Positions 44,872 through 53,787 of a stretch of DNA of 64,000 nt are shown piece after piece. Numbering within the stretch: the first letter of the stretch is position 1; every line of letters begins with the position of its first letter. The notes under the pieces are model-generated. The model did not search any database, was not told where the DNA came from, and saw only the letters and a program-made list of their open reading frames with translations. Origin of the DNA: CAJXVA01 sp963761755 (GTDB lineage Bacteria; Myxococcota_A; Polyangia; Nannocystales; Nannocystaceae); the NCBI GenBank assembly GCA_963761755.1, contig CAVXIC010000039.1, positions 124,001 through 188,000 of the forward strand, in the 5' to 3' direction. The position numbers were made by a program, and so were the translations under genes.

Positions 44872-45711
44872 GTGTCCAAGGACCTGCTGCTGCGCACCCA
44901 CGCCGAGGGCGTCACCACCGTGAGGATGAACAACCCCGAACGCCTCAACGGGTGGACGATGCCGATGCTCGAGCGCCTCGGCGCCGCCCTGCGCGAGGAG
45001 GCCGAGAACGCCGAGACGAAGGTGCTCATCCTCACCGGCACCGGCACGTACTACTGCGCGGGTGTGAACTTGGGCGGCTCGCTCCGCCTCGATCATCCGG
45101 GCAACCTCTACCGCTTCATCCTCGAGCACAACCAGGAGCTCTTCGATCGCTTCCTTCGCTTCCCCAAGCCGATCCTGGTGGCCGCCAACGGCCCAGCGAT
45201 CGGCGCCAGCGTCACGTCGGCCACGCTGTGCGACGGGATCATCGCTGCCCGGAGCGCCACGTTCTCCACGCCCTTCGCCGCGCTGCGGGTCCCAGAAGAA
45301 GGCTGCTCGTCCGAGGTCTTTCCCAAGCTGCTGGGCGAGGACCAGGCTCGGCGCATGCTGGGGGAAGAGGGCTGGAAGCCGACCGCGGACGAGGCGCTCG
45401 AGATCGGCCTCGTGCAGTGGGTCGTCCCCGACGAGGAACTCATGGACGAGGCACACCGGATTGCGCGGCGCTGGATCGACGAGGGCCCACAGCGCACCTA
45501 TCCCGCCGGGTTCACGCGCGAACGGCTCGAGGCGATCAACGCTCGCGAGTCCAAGGTGCTCGCCCGCGCCTTCTTGAGCACGCCGTTCTTGATGGCGCAG
45601 TACGCCTTCTTGCGCAGCAAGGGCAAGCTGCAGCTGGCCGCGATGTTCTTCGCCATGGCGAAGAGTCGGCCGCTGTGGAAGCGAATGCTGCCCGCCGAAG
45701 CCCGAGGCTGA
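44872..45711 (+). CDS. Enoyl-CoA hydratase/isomerase (crotonase) family
   Basis: 279-aa crotonase-fold protein. The oxyanion-hole segments are ILTGTGTYYCAGVNL and NGPAIGASVTSATLCDGI, and FSTPFAALRVPEEGCSS follows as in this family. The usual second catalytic Glu region is PEEG. It acts on acyl-CoA thioesters in fatty-acid or amino-acid breakdown; substrate unknown. GTG start. The C-terminal helical region (about residues 230-279) is basic and longer than minimal members. Confidence 0.8.
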   Translation: MSKDLLLRTHAEGVTTVRMNNPERLNGWTMPMLERLGAALREEAENAETKVLILTGTGTYYCAGVNLGGSLRLDHPGNLYRFILEHNQELFDRFLRFPKPILVAANGPAIGASVTSATLCDGIIAARSATFSTPFAALRVPEEGCSSEVFPKLLGEDQARRMLGEEGWKPTADEALEIGLVQWVVPDEELMDEAHRIARRWIDEGPQRTYPAGFTRERLEAINARESKVLARAFLSTPFLMAQYAFLRSKGKLQLAAMFFAMAKSRPLWKRMLPAEARG

Positions 45712-45736
45712 GAGACGCGCGGCGCTCAGATCTCGC

Positions 45737-46438
45737 TCAGAGCTGGGACGCCTGCGCCCACCAGTCGTTCCACCGGGCCGCGAAGGCCTCCGCGGCGGCG
45801 TCGTCCATCCCGAAGGTGGTGAGGACCACCGAGCCGCGTCGAGGCCGCGCGTCGTCGGCGGGCATGTCCATGACCACGAGCAGGCCATCGCCCCACCCCG
45901 GGACCCGAACGCCGCGCTGGAAGCCGCTGCGGTGCCAAGGGCGCACCGCGGTCGGGCCGCTGGCGAGCTCGAGTGTGCCGGGGTCGTCGTCTGCCAGGCC
46001 CAGCGTCGACGACAGCGCCCGCGATCCGGTCGGGCCGGCGAAGTACAGGGTTCGCCGGGTCTGCCCGTGGTGCCGCTCGATCCACAGGCGCAGCTGGTGG
46101 ACGAACGTCACCCAGCCTTCACGAACGTCGCTGTAGACCTCGTCCCAATCGGTGGGCACGGCGCCGAACCGGACCACGCGCAGCAGCGTCTTGCCCTCGA
46201 CCTCGACGAGCTCGAAGCCGTCGGCGATGCCCTCCCACTCGCCGAACCTCATCGTGCGGGCCTCTTCGTCCACGGCGTCGGGGTTGCCGAAGATCATGGC
46301 GATCTCGTCGGGCAGCGTGTCCGCCTCCCAACCGAACCATTGCGCGATCTGTTGGGGGTCGCGTACGGCCTTCCAGACGGTGCCGACGGGGGCTGAGATG
46401 GTGACTTCGACGAGGACGGTGGATTTCGGGTCTGACAT
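45737..46438 (-). CDS. SRPBCC (AHSA1-like) domain protein
   Basis: 233-aa protein with the START/Bet v1-like pattern: VEVTISAPVGTVWKAVRDPQQIAQWFGWE near the start, an internal GFELVEVEGKTLLRVV, and a C-terminal extension containing WNDWWAQ. Such proteins bind hydrophobic ligands or modulate enzymes. It begins two bases after the regulator gene's stop; SRPBCC genes often follow an ArsR-type regulator like this. Confidence 0.75.
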   Translation of the reverse strand: MSDPKSTVLVEVTISAPVGTVWKAVRDPQQIAQWFGWEADTLPDEIAMIFGNPDAVDEEARTMRFGEWEGIADGFELVEVEGKTLLRVVRFGAVPTDWDEVYSDVREGWVTFVHQLRLWIERHHGQTRRTLYFAGPTGSRALSSTLGLADDDPGTLELASGPTAVRPWHRSGFQRGVRVPGWGDGLLVVMDMPADDARPRRGSVVLTTFGMDDAAAEAFAARWNDWWAQASQL

Positions 46439-46440
46439 GG

Positions 46441-47043
46441 CTACTGCTGGGTTGGAGCGTCTCTTCGGGCCACGGCCGGGTGGGCGCCGACGACCAGGCG
46501 GTACCGGCGTCCGGGACCTTTGGACCGGTACTTGCGGGCCAGTTCGGCCACCGCTTCGGTGACCTCGCGCGAGAAGTCTTCGAGATGTCGCGGCGTGGAG
46601 AACCCGATGTCGGCCTCCACGGTGAAGGTGAGCAGCCGCTGCCCGGCCTGATCGGCGGCCTGGCGCATGCGCGACACGTCGCGAACGATGCCCGCGGCCA
46701 CCGAGACCAGGTGGTCGGCCGCGAAGCGATCCTGCACCGCGACCTCGGCCGGGACGCCGAGGATTTCGGGATCGACCACGAAGGCGTCGGCGCGGGCGAT
46801 CAGGACCCGCTCGACGAAGCCTCGGCGCTTGCGCTCCTCGAACAGCTCGATGAGCCCGGCCTCCTCCAGCGCCCGGAGGTGATAGCCGATGCGCTGGCGC
46901 GGGAGCTCGAGGGCGGCCGCGAGGGTGGTCGCTGAGCCCGGCTGCCGAAGCGCCGCCAGCAGGCGCCGGCGGATGGGCGACAGCGCCAGGCGGGCCCGTT
47001 CGGCGTCGTCGATCAGCCTGCCGTGAGGGTCTCGCTCGACCAT
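46441..47043 (-). CDS. ArsR-family winged-helix regulator
   Basis: 200-aa protein with an N-terminal helix-turn-helix (LSPIRRRLLAALRQPGSATTLAAAL, recognition helix near PRQRIGYHLRALEEAGLIEL) and a C-terminal ~100-residue domain. ATG at 47043. It sits just upstream of the SRPBCC gene and is preceded by an AT-rich perfect palindrome at 47061-47084, so autoregulation and control of the divergent gene are likely. No CxC metal motif is visible in the DNA-binding helix. Confidence 0.75.
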   Translation of the reverse strand: MVERDPHGRLIDDAERARLALSPIRRRLLAALRQPGSATTLAAALELPRQRIGYHLRALEEAGLIELFEERKRRGFVERVLIARADAFVVDPEILGVPAEVAVQDRFAADHLVSVAAGIVRDVSRMRQAADQAGQRLLTFTVEADIGFSTPRHLEDFSREVTEAVAELARKYRSKGPGRRYRLVVGAHPAVARRDAPTQQ

Positions 47044-47060
47044 CGGAGCGCCGAAGGTAG

Positions 47061-47084
47061 AATTGACAGATAAAATTGTCAATT
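47061..47084. promoter_or_regulatory. Perfect inverted-repeat operator candidate
   Basis: AATTGACA at 47061-47068 and TGTCAATT at 47077-47084 form an exact 8-bp inverted repeat with an 8-base spacer (GATAAAAT) in an AT-rich island, 18 bases upstream of the regulator's ATG. This fits an ArsR-type dimer site overlapping divergent promoters. Confidence 0.7.
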
Positions 47085-47140
47085 CAAAAGATCCGCACGA
47101 CGAGCAATCGAATCGCACGCCCCACGGAACTGCGCTGGTC

Positions 47141-47905
47141 GTGAGACGCCGAATCCACCCCGCCTCAGCGATGCTCCTTGCGTGCGCGCTGTTCCCCAAC
47201 CTCGCCCACGCCCAGGAGCCCCCGGGACCGGCGCCCATCGCCGTCAGCGACGATGCGGCCTCCGATGACGCGCACCGCCGCGTCGTGGTCGGAGGGGTGC
47301 TCGGTGGCCTGGGTCTCGCGCTGGGGGCGAGCGCCGCCGGACTCACCCACTACGCGCTGGACGTGCCCTGCGACACCAGCGGGGACGTGCTGGAGTGCGA
47401 AGAGCCTTCCTTGGAGAGCCTCGCGAGCCGCCGCATCGCGCTGGGCTTCGCCGGTTGGGCGATGATCGCCGGCCCCGTCTTGGGCGGCCTGGGAGGGGGC
47501 CGTCTGACGCGTGGCCTCTCAGGACAGGTCTCCGATGCCGACGTCCCGCGGCTCCACAAGGCCGCGGTCGGGACCGGCTGGGGTCTGGTCGGCCTCGGGC
47601 TCGCCTCCGCGCTGGCGGGAACGACGATGTTCGCGGTGGGCATCGGCGGCGCCCTCGAGGGCGTGACGCCCTCCAACGGCTCCGAGGCACAGGACGCCGT
47701 CCAGCGCCGAGAGGTTCGCGACCGGCTCTCAGACGCCAAGCTGGGGCGATCGGGCATCGCGTTGTTCATGGCGTCGCCGACGATGATCGCGACGGGGGCG
47801 GCGATCCTCTACCGAACAAAGAAGCACATTGCGCCTCGCAACACCCGGCTGTCGTTCACGGTGACCCCCCGCTACGCGGGTCTGTCGCTCACCGGCCGAT
47901 TCTGA
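47141..47905 (+). CDS. Exported glycine-rich hypothetical protein
   Basis: 254-aa protein from a GTG at 47141: signal peptide RRRIHPASAMLLACALFPNLAHA, then about four hydrophobic Gly/Ala-rich segments (VVGGVLGGLGLALGASAAG, IAGPVLGGLGGG, GWGLVGLGLASALAG, LFMASPTMIATGAAI) and a C-terminal strand ending SLTGRF. The final aromatic ending hints at an outer-membrane beta-strand, though the hydrophobic segments look helical. Family unknown. An upstream TTG at 47063 lies inside the operator and is unlikely. Its end overlaps the convergent sigma-factor gene by 34 bases. Confidence 0.55.
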   Translation: MRRRIHPASAMLLACALFPNLAHAQEPPGPAPIAVSDDAASDDAHRRVVVGGVLGGLGLALGASAAGLTHYALDVPCDTSGDVLECEEPSLESLASRRIALGFAGWAMIAGPVLGGLGGGRLTRGLSGQVSDADVPRLHKAAVGTGWGLVGLGLASALAGTTMFAVGIGGALEGVTPSNGSEAQDAVQRREVRDRLSDAKLGRSGIALFMASPTMIATGAAILYRTKKHIAPRNTRLSFTVTPRYAGLSLTGRF

Positions 47906-48453
47906 GCGTCGCCCGCGTCGCGCGACTCGAGCATGCGCCGAAGCTTGAGTCGCGCGGAGCGGATGCGGGTGCGGACGGTGCCCTCGGGCACGCCGAGGAC
48001 CTCCGCGATCTCCGAGGCGGGCATCTCCTCCCAGTAGTAGAGTTCGAGCGCTACCTGCTCGGGGATCGGCAGCGACGCCAGCCGCTCGAGGAGGCGCTCG
48101 CGCTCCAGACTCCGGGCCACGCGGCGACTGGCCGACGTGCCGAGGTCTCGCAGCGTGACCTGCTCGAAGTCCAGCCGGTGGCCACGCGCGTATCGGCGCC
48201 GCAGGTGCTTGAGGAGCAGCTTGTGGGCAATTCCCAGGATGAAACCTCGAAAGGTGCAGCGGCCCTCGAAGCGGTCTGCGGCCTGCAGCGCGCTGAGGAA
48301 GGTCAGCTGGATCAAGTCGTCCACGTCGTGGTCGACCTTGTTGGTGAAGAAGCGACTCACGACCCCGATGTGGCGGTCGAAGAGGCGGCGGCCGGCGACC
48401 GCATCGCCGGCCTTCCAGGCGCCGAGCAGGGCGGCGTCGGAGAGCTCAGACAT
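47872..48453 (-). CDS. ECF-type RNA polymerase sigma factor
   Basis: 193-aa sigma-70 family protein. Region 2 has DDLIQLTFLSALQAADRFEG; region 4 has LPIPEQVALELYYWEEMPASEIAEVLGVPEGTVRTRI, with the helix-turn-helix. I start at the ATG at 48453 (MSELSDAALL); upstream codons overlap the kinase gene. It overlaps the kinase stop by eight bases, so kinase and sigma factor are one operon. No anti-sigma gene is adjacent. Confidence 0.85.
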   Translation of the reverse strand: MSELSDAALLGAWKAGDAVAGRRLFDRHIGVVSRFFTNKVDHDVDDLIQLTFLSALQAADRFEGRCTFRGFILGIAHKLLLKHLRRRYARGHRLDFEQVTLRDLGTSASRRVARSLERERLLERLASLPIPEQVALELYYWEEMPASEIAEVLGVPEGTVRTRIRSARLKLRRMLESRDAGDAQNRPVSDRPA

Positions 48454-50971
48454 CGAGTTCGATCCCTTCGTCGGTGAGCCAGGCGATCGTCTCGGTGTAC
48501 TGAGGTGGGGGTCCAGGATGGTTGCGGACATGGGGAAGGGCCTCCTCGAGCAGTGCGCGGGCGCGCGGGCGCTGGCCGCGGTCCCAGAGGTAGCGGGCGT
48601 AGGCGATCTGGGTGAACCCGTAGATCATCGGCAGCGAACCGCCGCGACGCTGGATCTCGATCGCCTCCTCGAACTGCTCGTCGACCTCCTCGCCCAGGAG
48701 TCCGGCCAGGCGAGCCTCTTCGCTGAGCAACATGCCGGCGACCGCGTGGTGCGGGCCGTGGCCGGTCTCGAACCACCGGCGCGCTGTCTGGTAGTGGTCG
48801 CGCGCGCCGGCAACGTCGCCTCGCCCCTCCCGGATCTTTGCGAGCACGGTCTCGTAGATGAAGCGACCCTGCGGCTCGTCCGAGCCCAGCACCACGGGGC
48901 CTGCCGCGTCGACGTAGGGCTGCGCCTGGGCGAGGCGCCCCTCGTCCACGAGCATGCCGGCGATCTGGACCCGGGTATGGGCGGCCTCGAACGCGTTTCC
49001 AGCCGCCTCGTTGAACGCGAGGGCGGCGTGGGAGCGCTCGAGGGCGCCATCGACGTCCCCCTTGGTCACCAGCAGGTTCGCGGCCCGCGTATGAATGACC
49101 ATCGAGGCGCGGTCGTGGGCGCCCAGCGACGATTCGGCCAGGACCCGCGCACGTTCGAGCGTCGCGAGCGCCTCGTCGAGGTCGAGCTGCATGGTCTGAA
49201 GCTCCGACTCCAGCAGCAGGCAGCGCAGCGTGAGCATCACATCGAGTTCCCCGTGCGCCTCGAGGATCGCCTGCGCCGCGTCGAAATGCTCCCGCGCCGG
49301 ATCGAGCGCCGCGGCGCTCATCTCGAGCGAGGCGAGCTCGACCAGGACGGTGGCCCGGAGCCCGGGGGCGGTGATCTCGGGCAGGACCGACTCGAGGACG
49401 GCCCTCGCCTCGGTCTTGCGGCCTGCGCCATCGAGCAGCTGGCTTCGGTCGATCTGGGTGTCGTGGGCGAGGCTCGGGGAGCCGAAGGCTTCGGCGTGGA
49501 CGCGGGCGCGGTCGAGGTGGTCGAGTCCCTCGTCGAATCGTCCGCAGCGGTACAGGGTCATGCCGAGGTTGCGCTCACCGATGTGGGCGATCAGCGGGTC
49601 CTCGACGCCGACGAGCGCTTCGGCGTAGCGCTGCGCGACGAGGTTGGGGTCCTCGTGGTCGACCATCGCACGCGCGGCCGCCAGATCGGCCAGGGCTCTG
49701 GTCCGCGGCGAAAGCTCGATGTTGCCCGCGACGACCGAGACGTCCCGCGCCGCCCGGTCGATCGTGACGACGTCGGATGCGGGCGTCAGGAGGGCCAGCC
49801 AGGCGGCGGACTCCACGACGTCCTCGAGCGCTCCCCGGGCACCGGCGTCGTCGAACACGGTCGAGAGCAGCGCGCGCGCGCGGGCCTTCTCGCCCTCTCG
49901 CACCAGGGCGAGCGCCGCGTCGAGACCCGGCGAGCGACCCGCCCCGCGTTCGACCGGCGCCGCCGCGAGCGTTGGGGTCGCGCCCGGGGAGGCGACGGCG
50001 GCGAACACGAAGAGGGGACCCAGGAGCGCGGCGGCGCCGGCAAAGATCACCCACGTCCGGCGAGCGCGGGTCTGGAGCTCGCGCCGGAGCACCATCATCG
50101 AGGGCCAGCGATCGTCCGGGTCGGGCTCCATGCCGCGTCGCAGCGCGCGGATCATCGCGACGGGGACCTCCACCCAGCTCGGGTACGGCGGGGGACCCCG
50201 TCGCTTGAGGTCGGCGAGCGCGTCAGGATCGAGGCCGTCGTCGAAGGGGAGCTCTCCGGTCAGCACCATCCACGCCGCCACGCAGAACGCGTACTGGTCG
50301 CTGGCGCCGGTGAGGTCGGCCCCGGAATGCTGTTCGGGAGACATGTAGCGGGGCGTGCCCCAGCGGCCCTGCTCGCCATCGTTGCCGCGGCGGGAGCGGG
50401 TGGCGTCCACGGTCGAGGCCAGGCCAAAATCACACAGCCGCACCCGGCCGCGGCGGTCGATGAGGACGTTGGAGGGCTTGAAGTCCCCGTGCACCAGCTG
50501 TCGATCGTGGGCGGCCTGCAGCCCCGCGGCGGCCTGGCGCAGCGCGTGGAGCCGACGCCGAATCGACGGAGGCTCCCGCAACCACGCGCTCATCGAGGTG
50601 CCCTCCACGAACTCCATGACCATCGCGACGGCGCCCTCGTGGGCCACGATGTCGAACACCTGCACCACGTTGGGATGGGTCAGCGTCGCCAGGGCTCGGG
50701 CCTCGCTCTGGATCGACTCGAGATCTTCGAGTCCCAAGGTCTCGGCGTGCAGGCGCTTGATTGCGACCCTTCGGCGCAGATGGCGGTCGAAGGCCTCGTC
50801 CACCACGCCCATGCCGCCGCTGCCGATCCGAGACCGCACCTCGTAGCGGTTGGCGAGCACGCTCGACTCGGCGCCGAACAGTCGGGCCGCGACTCGACCG
50901 GCCGCCCCGCGAGAGCGAGGGTCGCCGAGGTCGAGCGGGCCCATCGACCGCACGCCATCCCCATCGATCAT
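48446..50971 (-). CDS. Membrane Ser/Thr protein kinase with TPR-like repeats
   Basis: 841-aa protein. Kinase domain about residues 40-300: glycine loop IGSGGMGVV, VAIKR (Lys), catalytic loop HGDFKPSNV, DFGLAST, GTPRYMSPEQH. The usual HRD Arg is replaced by Gly (HGD), as in non-RD kinases. A transmembrane helix (AGAAALLGPLFVFAAVAS) follows, then about 500 residues of Ala/Leu/Glu-rich helical repeats resembling TPRs. It is co-encoded with an ECF sigma factor, an arrangement common in myxobacteria, suggesting signal-controlled transcription. Confidence 0.85.
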   Translation of the reverse strand: MIDGDGVRSMGPLDLGDPRSRGAAGRVAARLFGAESSVLANRYEVRSRIGSGGMGVVDEAFDRHLRRRVAIKRLHAETLGLEDLESIQSEARALATLTHPNVVQVFDIVAHEGAVAMVMEFVEGTSMSAWLREPPSIRRRLHALRQAAAGLQAAHDRQLVHGDFKPSNVLIDRRGRVRLCDFGLASTVDATRSRRGNDGEQGRWGTPRYMSPEQHSGADLTGASDQYAFCVAAWMVLTGELPFDDGLDPDALADLKRRGPPPYPSWVEVPVAMIRALRRGMEPDPDDRWPSMMVLRRELQTRARRTWVIFAGAAALLGPLFVFAAVASPGATPTLAAAPVERGAGRSPGLDAALALVREGEKARARALLSTVFDDAGARGALEDVVESAAWLALLTPASDVVTIDRAARDVSVVAGNIELSPRTRALADLAAARAMVDHEDPNLVAQRYAEALVGVEDPLIAHIGERNLGMTLYRCGRFDEGLDHLDRARVHAEAFGSPSLAHDTQIDRSQLLDGAGRKTEARAVLESVLPEITAPGLRATVLVELASLEMSAAALDPAREHFDAAQAILEAHGELDVMLTLRCLLLESELQTMQLDLDEALATLERARVLAESSLGAHDRASMVIHTRAANLLVTKGDVDGALERSHAALAFNEAAGNAFEAAHTRVQIAGMLVDEGRLAQAQPYVDAAGPVVLGSDEPQGRFIYETVLAKIREGRGDVAGARDHYQTARRWFETGHGPHHAVAGMLLSEEARLAGLLGEEVDEQFEEAIEIQRRGGSLPMIYGFTQIAYARYLWDRGQRPRARALLEEALPHVRNHPGPPPQYTETIAWLTDEGIELDV

Positions 50972-51065
50972 CCAAGACCGAGGACGAACGCGGGACCTGG
51001 TGATTCAGGCGATGCCCGGAAAAAACGGGGCGTCGTCCCTCGCGACGTGATGCAAGTCGCTCCGC

Positions 51066-51554
51066 CTACGAGAGCTGCGTGACGACGTAGTGCCGAACCC
51101 CGGCGGGCGTCTCGAGCTCGAACCCATCGTCAATGCGCTTGCCGAGCAGCGCGTCCCCGATCGGTGAGCCCTCGGTCACGACCGCGACGCTGTGACCGTC
51201 GATCTCGAAGCGCAGGCCGCCGCCCGCTGGAGCCAGGAAGTACCAGCGGCGCTCTTCGGTGTCCTCATCCTCGACCTGCACCATGGCGCCCAGTGCGATG
51301 GGCGCCTCGGGTTCGAAGCGGCGCAGGGTGAAGACCGCCAGACGGGCCCGGACCGCGGAGAGGTCCGCCGCGCGCTGCGCCAGCCCACGCGCGAGGTACT
51401 GGGTCTCGATCGCTCGCGTGTCCTTGTCGTTCTCGGCTTTGGCCTCCTCGTGGTTGGCCGCATCGCTCGTCGTCTTGTGCGTGGTGACGATCGACGCCAG
51501 ATCGGCGTCGATGCGCTCGCGAACGAGACGGAGGATCTCGGTTTTGTCGACCAC
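51066..51554 (-). CDS. GreA/GreB C-terminal domain-like protein
   Basis: 162-aa protein with an N-terminal helical region (RLVRERIDADLASIV ... ENDKDTRAIETQYLARGL) and a C-terminal beta domain with VTEGSPIGDALLGKRIDDGFEL. The SPIG.ALLGK motif is the GreA/GreB C-terminal FKBP-like domain that binds RNA polymerase. The long coiled coil of true GreA is shortened, so it may be a Gre-like regulator that binds the secondary channel. Confidence 0.7.
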   Translation of the reverse strand: MVDKTEILRLVRERIDADLASIVTTHKTTSDAANHEEAKAENDKDTRAIETQYLARGLAQRAADLSAVRARLAVFTLRRFEPEAPIALGAMVQVEDEDTEERRWYFLAPAGGGLRFEIDGHSVAVVTEGSPIGDALLGKRIDDGFELETPAGVRHYVVTQLS

Positions 51555-51583
51555 GCCCCATCATGCCACGGCCGGCAGCGCGC

Positions 51584-52304
51584 TCAGGTCACGATGTTCT
51601 CGGGCTCATCGCGCGGCACCTTTGGCGAGACCACCGTCTGCATGCGTCCGTCGATCTCCACGTCGAGCTCCACGATGTACATCGTCGCCCACGTCTCCGA
51701 GCCTAGCGCCGTGGCGACCGCGGCCCAGCCCGGATCGCCCAAGGCGTAGCCGACCTTGATCGAAGCGCCCGGGGCGATCGTTTCGTCCCAGGGCTCGTAC
51801 TTCGAGCCCCTCCACAGGGTCGGATCGCGGGTCGTCATCGTGCCCAGCAGCTGTCCACCGTCCGCCTTCTTCAGCCGGACCGCCCGAATCGCCAGGCTCT
51901 GGGCCTGGTCGTCGTCCGACTCGATGGAGAGCTGAACCCGTGACTGGGTGCACGCGCGGCGGCGGCCCCGGACGACGCCAGGGGCCGCGACGTTCTGGCC
52001 CTTGTGCTGCGCTGCGGGCTCGGCCCGCGACCGCGGTCGCATGCTCGCCGCGGGCGTCTCGCGCTTCGGCGGCGGGCAGTCGTCCTGGAGTTGAACCGAG
52101 GCCACGGAGACCTTCGCCGCCGCCTGGGGCGCCTGGGGCTCCTGGCGGCTCCTGCGGCTCCTGCGGCTCCTGGGGCAGCGCCGTCGAGATCGGCGCAGGG
52201 CTCGGCTCTGGCCTGTCGTCCGTCGACTCCGGGCCGTCGCAGCCCGTCGCGAGTCCGACGATCAGAAGGGATGGCATCAGACTCCGCGGCCTCATCGCCT
52301 CCAT
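51584..52304 (-). pseudogene. Lipoprotein gene with a one-base slip in a QEP repeat
   Basis: The start at 52304 gives MEAMRPRSLMPSLLIVGLATGC, a lipoprotein signal, followed by a QEPQEPQEP repeat. One extra base near 52145 shifts the frame. Removing it joins to APQAAAKVSVASVQLQDD and the remaining ~170-residue domain (IESDDDQAQSLAIRAVRLKK, MYIVELDVEIDGRMQTVV) ending at 51584. The repeat unit is nine bases (CAG GAG CCN), so slippage is plausible in the cell or in sequencing. The intact product would be ~239 aa with an Ig-like beta domain; function unknown. Confidence 0.6.
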
Positions 52305-52370
52305 GGTGCCAGTTCGGCGCAGACCATGCTTCCGAACCCGTGAGCGGCTCGGTCAGCGTACACTCCGACC

Positions 52371-53741
52371 ATGCTCCTGGGGCCCCTGCTCGTTGCGTTC
52401 ACGGGCCTCGCCGTGCCCGCTCCCGAACCACTCCACGTCATCGGTGGCGAGGTTGCGGGCGCCTGCGAGTGGCCGAGCACCGTGCGCATGAGCGGCTGCA
52501 GCGGCACGCTGGTCCACCCGGAGATCGTCTTGTACGCCGCGCACTGCCCGGGAGCGAGCAGCGTACGGTTCGGCACCACCGGAAGCGAGCGTACGGTGGC
52601 GACCACCGGGTGCGCCGCCGCGCCGGAGTACCCCGCCGGCGGCTTCGACTACGCGTACTGCCGGCTCGCAGAGCCGGTCGACGACGTCCCGATCGTGCCG
52701 ATCATGATGGGCTGCGAACGCGAACAGCTCGGCGTAGGCACCCGCGCGTGGCTGGTCGGGTACGGAAACACCGACAACGCCGGCGGCGGATTCGGCACGA
52801 AGCGCTGGATCGAGGGAGACGTCGCGGGCTTCCCCAACGGCGGCAAGATCGTCGGGATCTTCTACGACGACCCCGACACGGGCATCTGCAACGGGGACTC
52901 GGGCGGCTCCGCCTACGCGCAGCTCGACGACGGCACGTGGCGCTTGTTCGGCATCGCCTCGACCGTGCCCGGTTCGTGCGGCGGCAGCTCCCAGCACGTT
53001 CCGGCCTGGGCCGCCGTCGCCTGGATCGAAGCCGAGACCGGCATCGACATCACGCCGTGCCACGATGCCGACGGCGCTTGGAATCCCGGCCCCGAGTGCG
53101 CGGCCTTTCCTACCGATCCCCGAAGCGGCAACGGCCTGAGCTGGAACACCGGATGCGGGCCAGGGCCGGTGGGTGAGGTCGGACAAACCTGCGGTGCCCC
53201 CAACGGCGCACCTCAAGACGTCGAACCGCCGGCGCTGAGCTTCGTCAGCCCTGGCCAAGGCCCGCAGCCCGGCGTGGAGTTCGAGACCGACATCGAGCTC
53301 TCCGTCAGCGACGAGACCGGCATCCTCGAGGTCTCCATCGCCTTTGCGGGCGAGACACAGGCGTTCTTCGAGGCGCCGCCCTACGTCATCCCCAACGTCG
53401 TGTTCCCCCAAGGGTCCTGGGAGATCGTCGCCACGGCGCGCGACTGGTCGGGCAACGTCTCGGAGGCCACCGTCGACCTCGAGGTGGGCGTCGAGGGCGG
53501 CGAGGACTCGGGCGGTGAGGACACCGGCTCGGGAGGCGGACAGGAAACCGGCGACGCATCCAGCTCCGGGACGACCGCTGCCCCCGGGGCCACGACCGAG
53601 GCCGGAGGCGGCATGGACACCGACGCCCCCTCATCGGGCAGCGACGAGGATGACGCAGGATGTGGATGCACCAGCGGCTCCAGGCAGCCGAGGACCCTGT
53701 GGCTGCTGCTGGGCTTGCTCGCCGTGCGTCGCCGGCGGTGA
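52371..53741 (+). CDS. Trypsin-like serine protease with MYXO-CTERM-like tail
   Basis: 456-aa secreted protease: signal peptide, HVIGGEVAGACEWPS activation-like start, AAHC (catalytic His), GGFDYAYC (probable Asp), GDSGGSA (catalytic Ser). An Ig-like domain (about residues 285-375) and a Thr/Gly/Ser-rich linker follow. The C-terminus GCGCTSGS + hydrophobic LWLLLGLLAV + RRRR is the MYXO-CTERM anchor/sorting layout. It probably acts at the cell surface or in prey digestion. Confidence 0.85.
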   Translation: MLLGPLLVAFTGLAVPAPEPLHVIGGEVAGACEWPSTVRMSGCSGTLVHPEIVLYAAHCPGASSVRFGTTGSERTVATTGCAAAPEYPAGGFDYAYCRLAEPVDDVPIVPIMMGCEREQLGVGTRAWLVGYGNTDNAGGGFGTKRWIEGDVAGFPNGGKIVGIFYDDPDTGICNGDSGGSAYAQLDDGTWRLFGIASTVPGSCGGSSQHVPAWAAVAWIEAETGIDITPCHDADGAWNPGPECAAFPTDPRSGNGLSWNTGCGPGPVGEVGQTCGAPNGAPQDVEPPALSFVSPGQGPQPGVEFETDIELSVSDETGILEVSIAFAGETQAFFEAPPYVIPNVVFPQGSWEIVATARDWSGNVSEATVDLEVGVEGGEDSGGEDTGSGGGQETGDASSSGTTAAPGATTEAGGGMDTDAPSSGSDEDDAGCGCTSGSRQPRTLWLLLGLLAVRRRR

Positions 53742-53787
53742 CCGTCTCGTGCGCGGGTGGGCCGCGCTAGCCATTAGACGTTTGGCG

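Noticed and set aside
48137..51082. 981-residue plus-strand open frame
   Set aside because: Antisense to the sigma factor and Ser/Thr kinase; repetitive Arg/Val/Glu/Gly composition.
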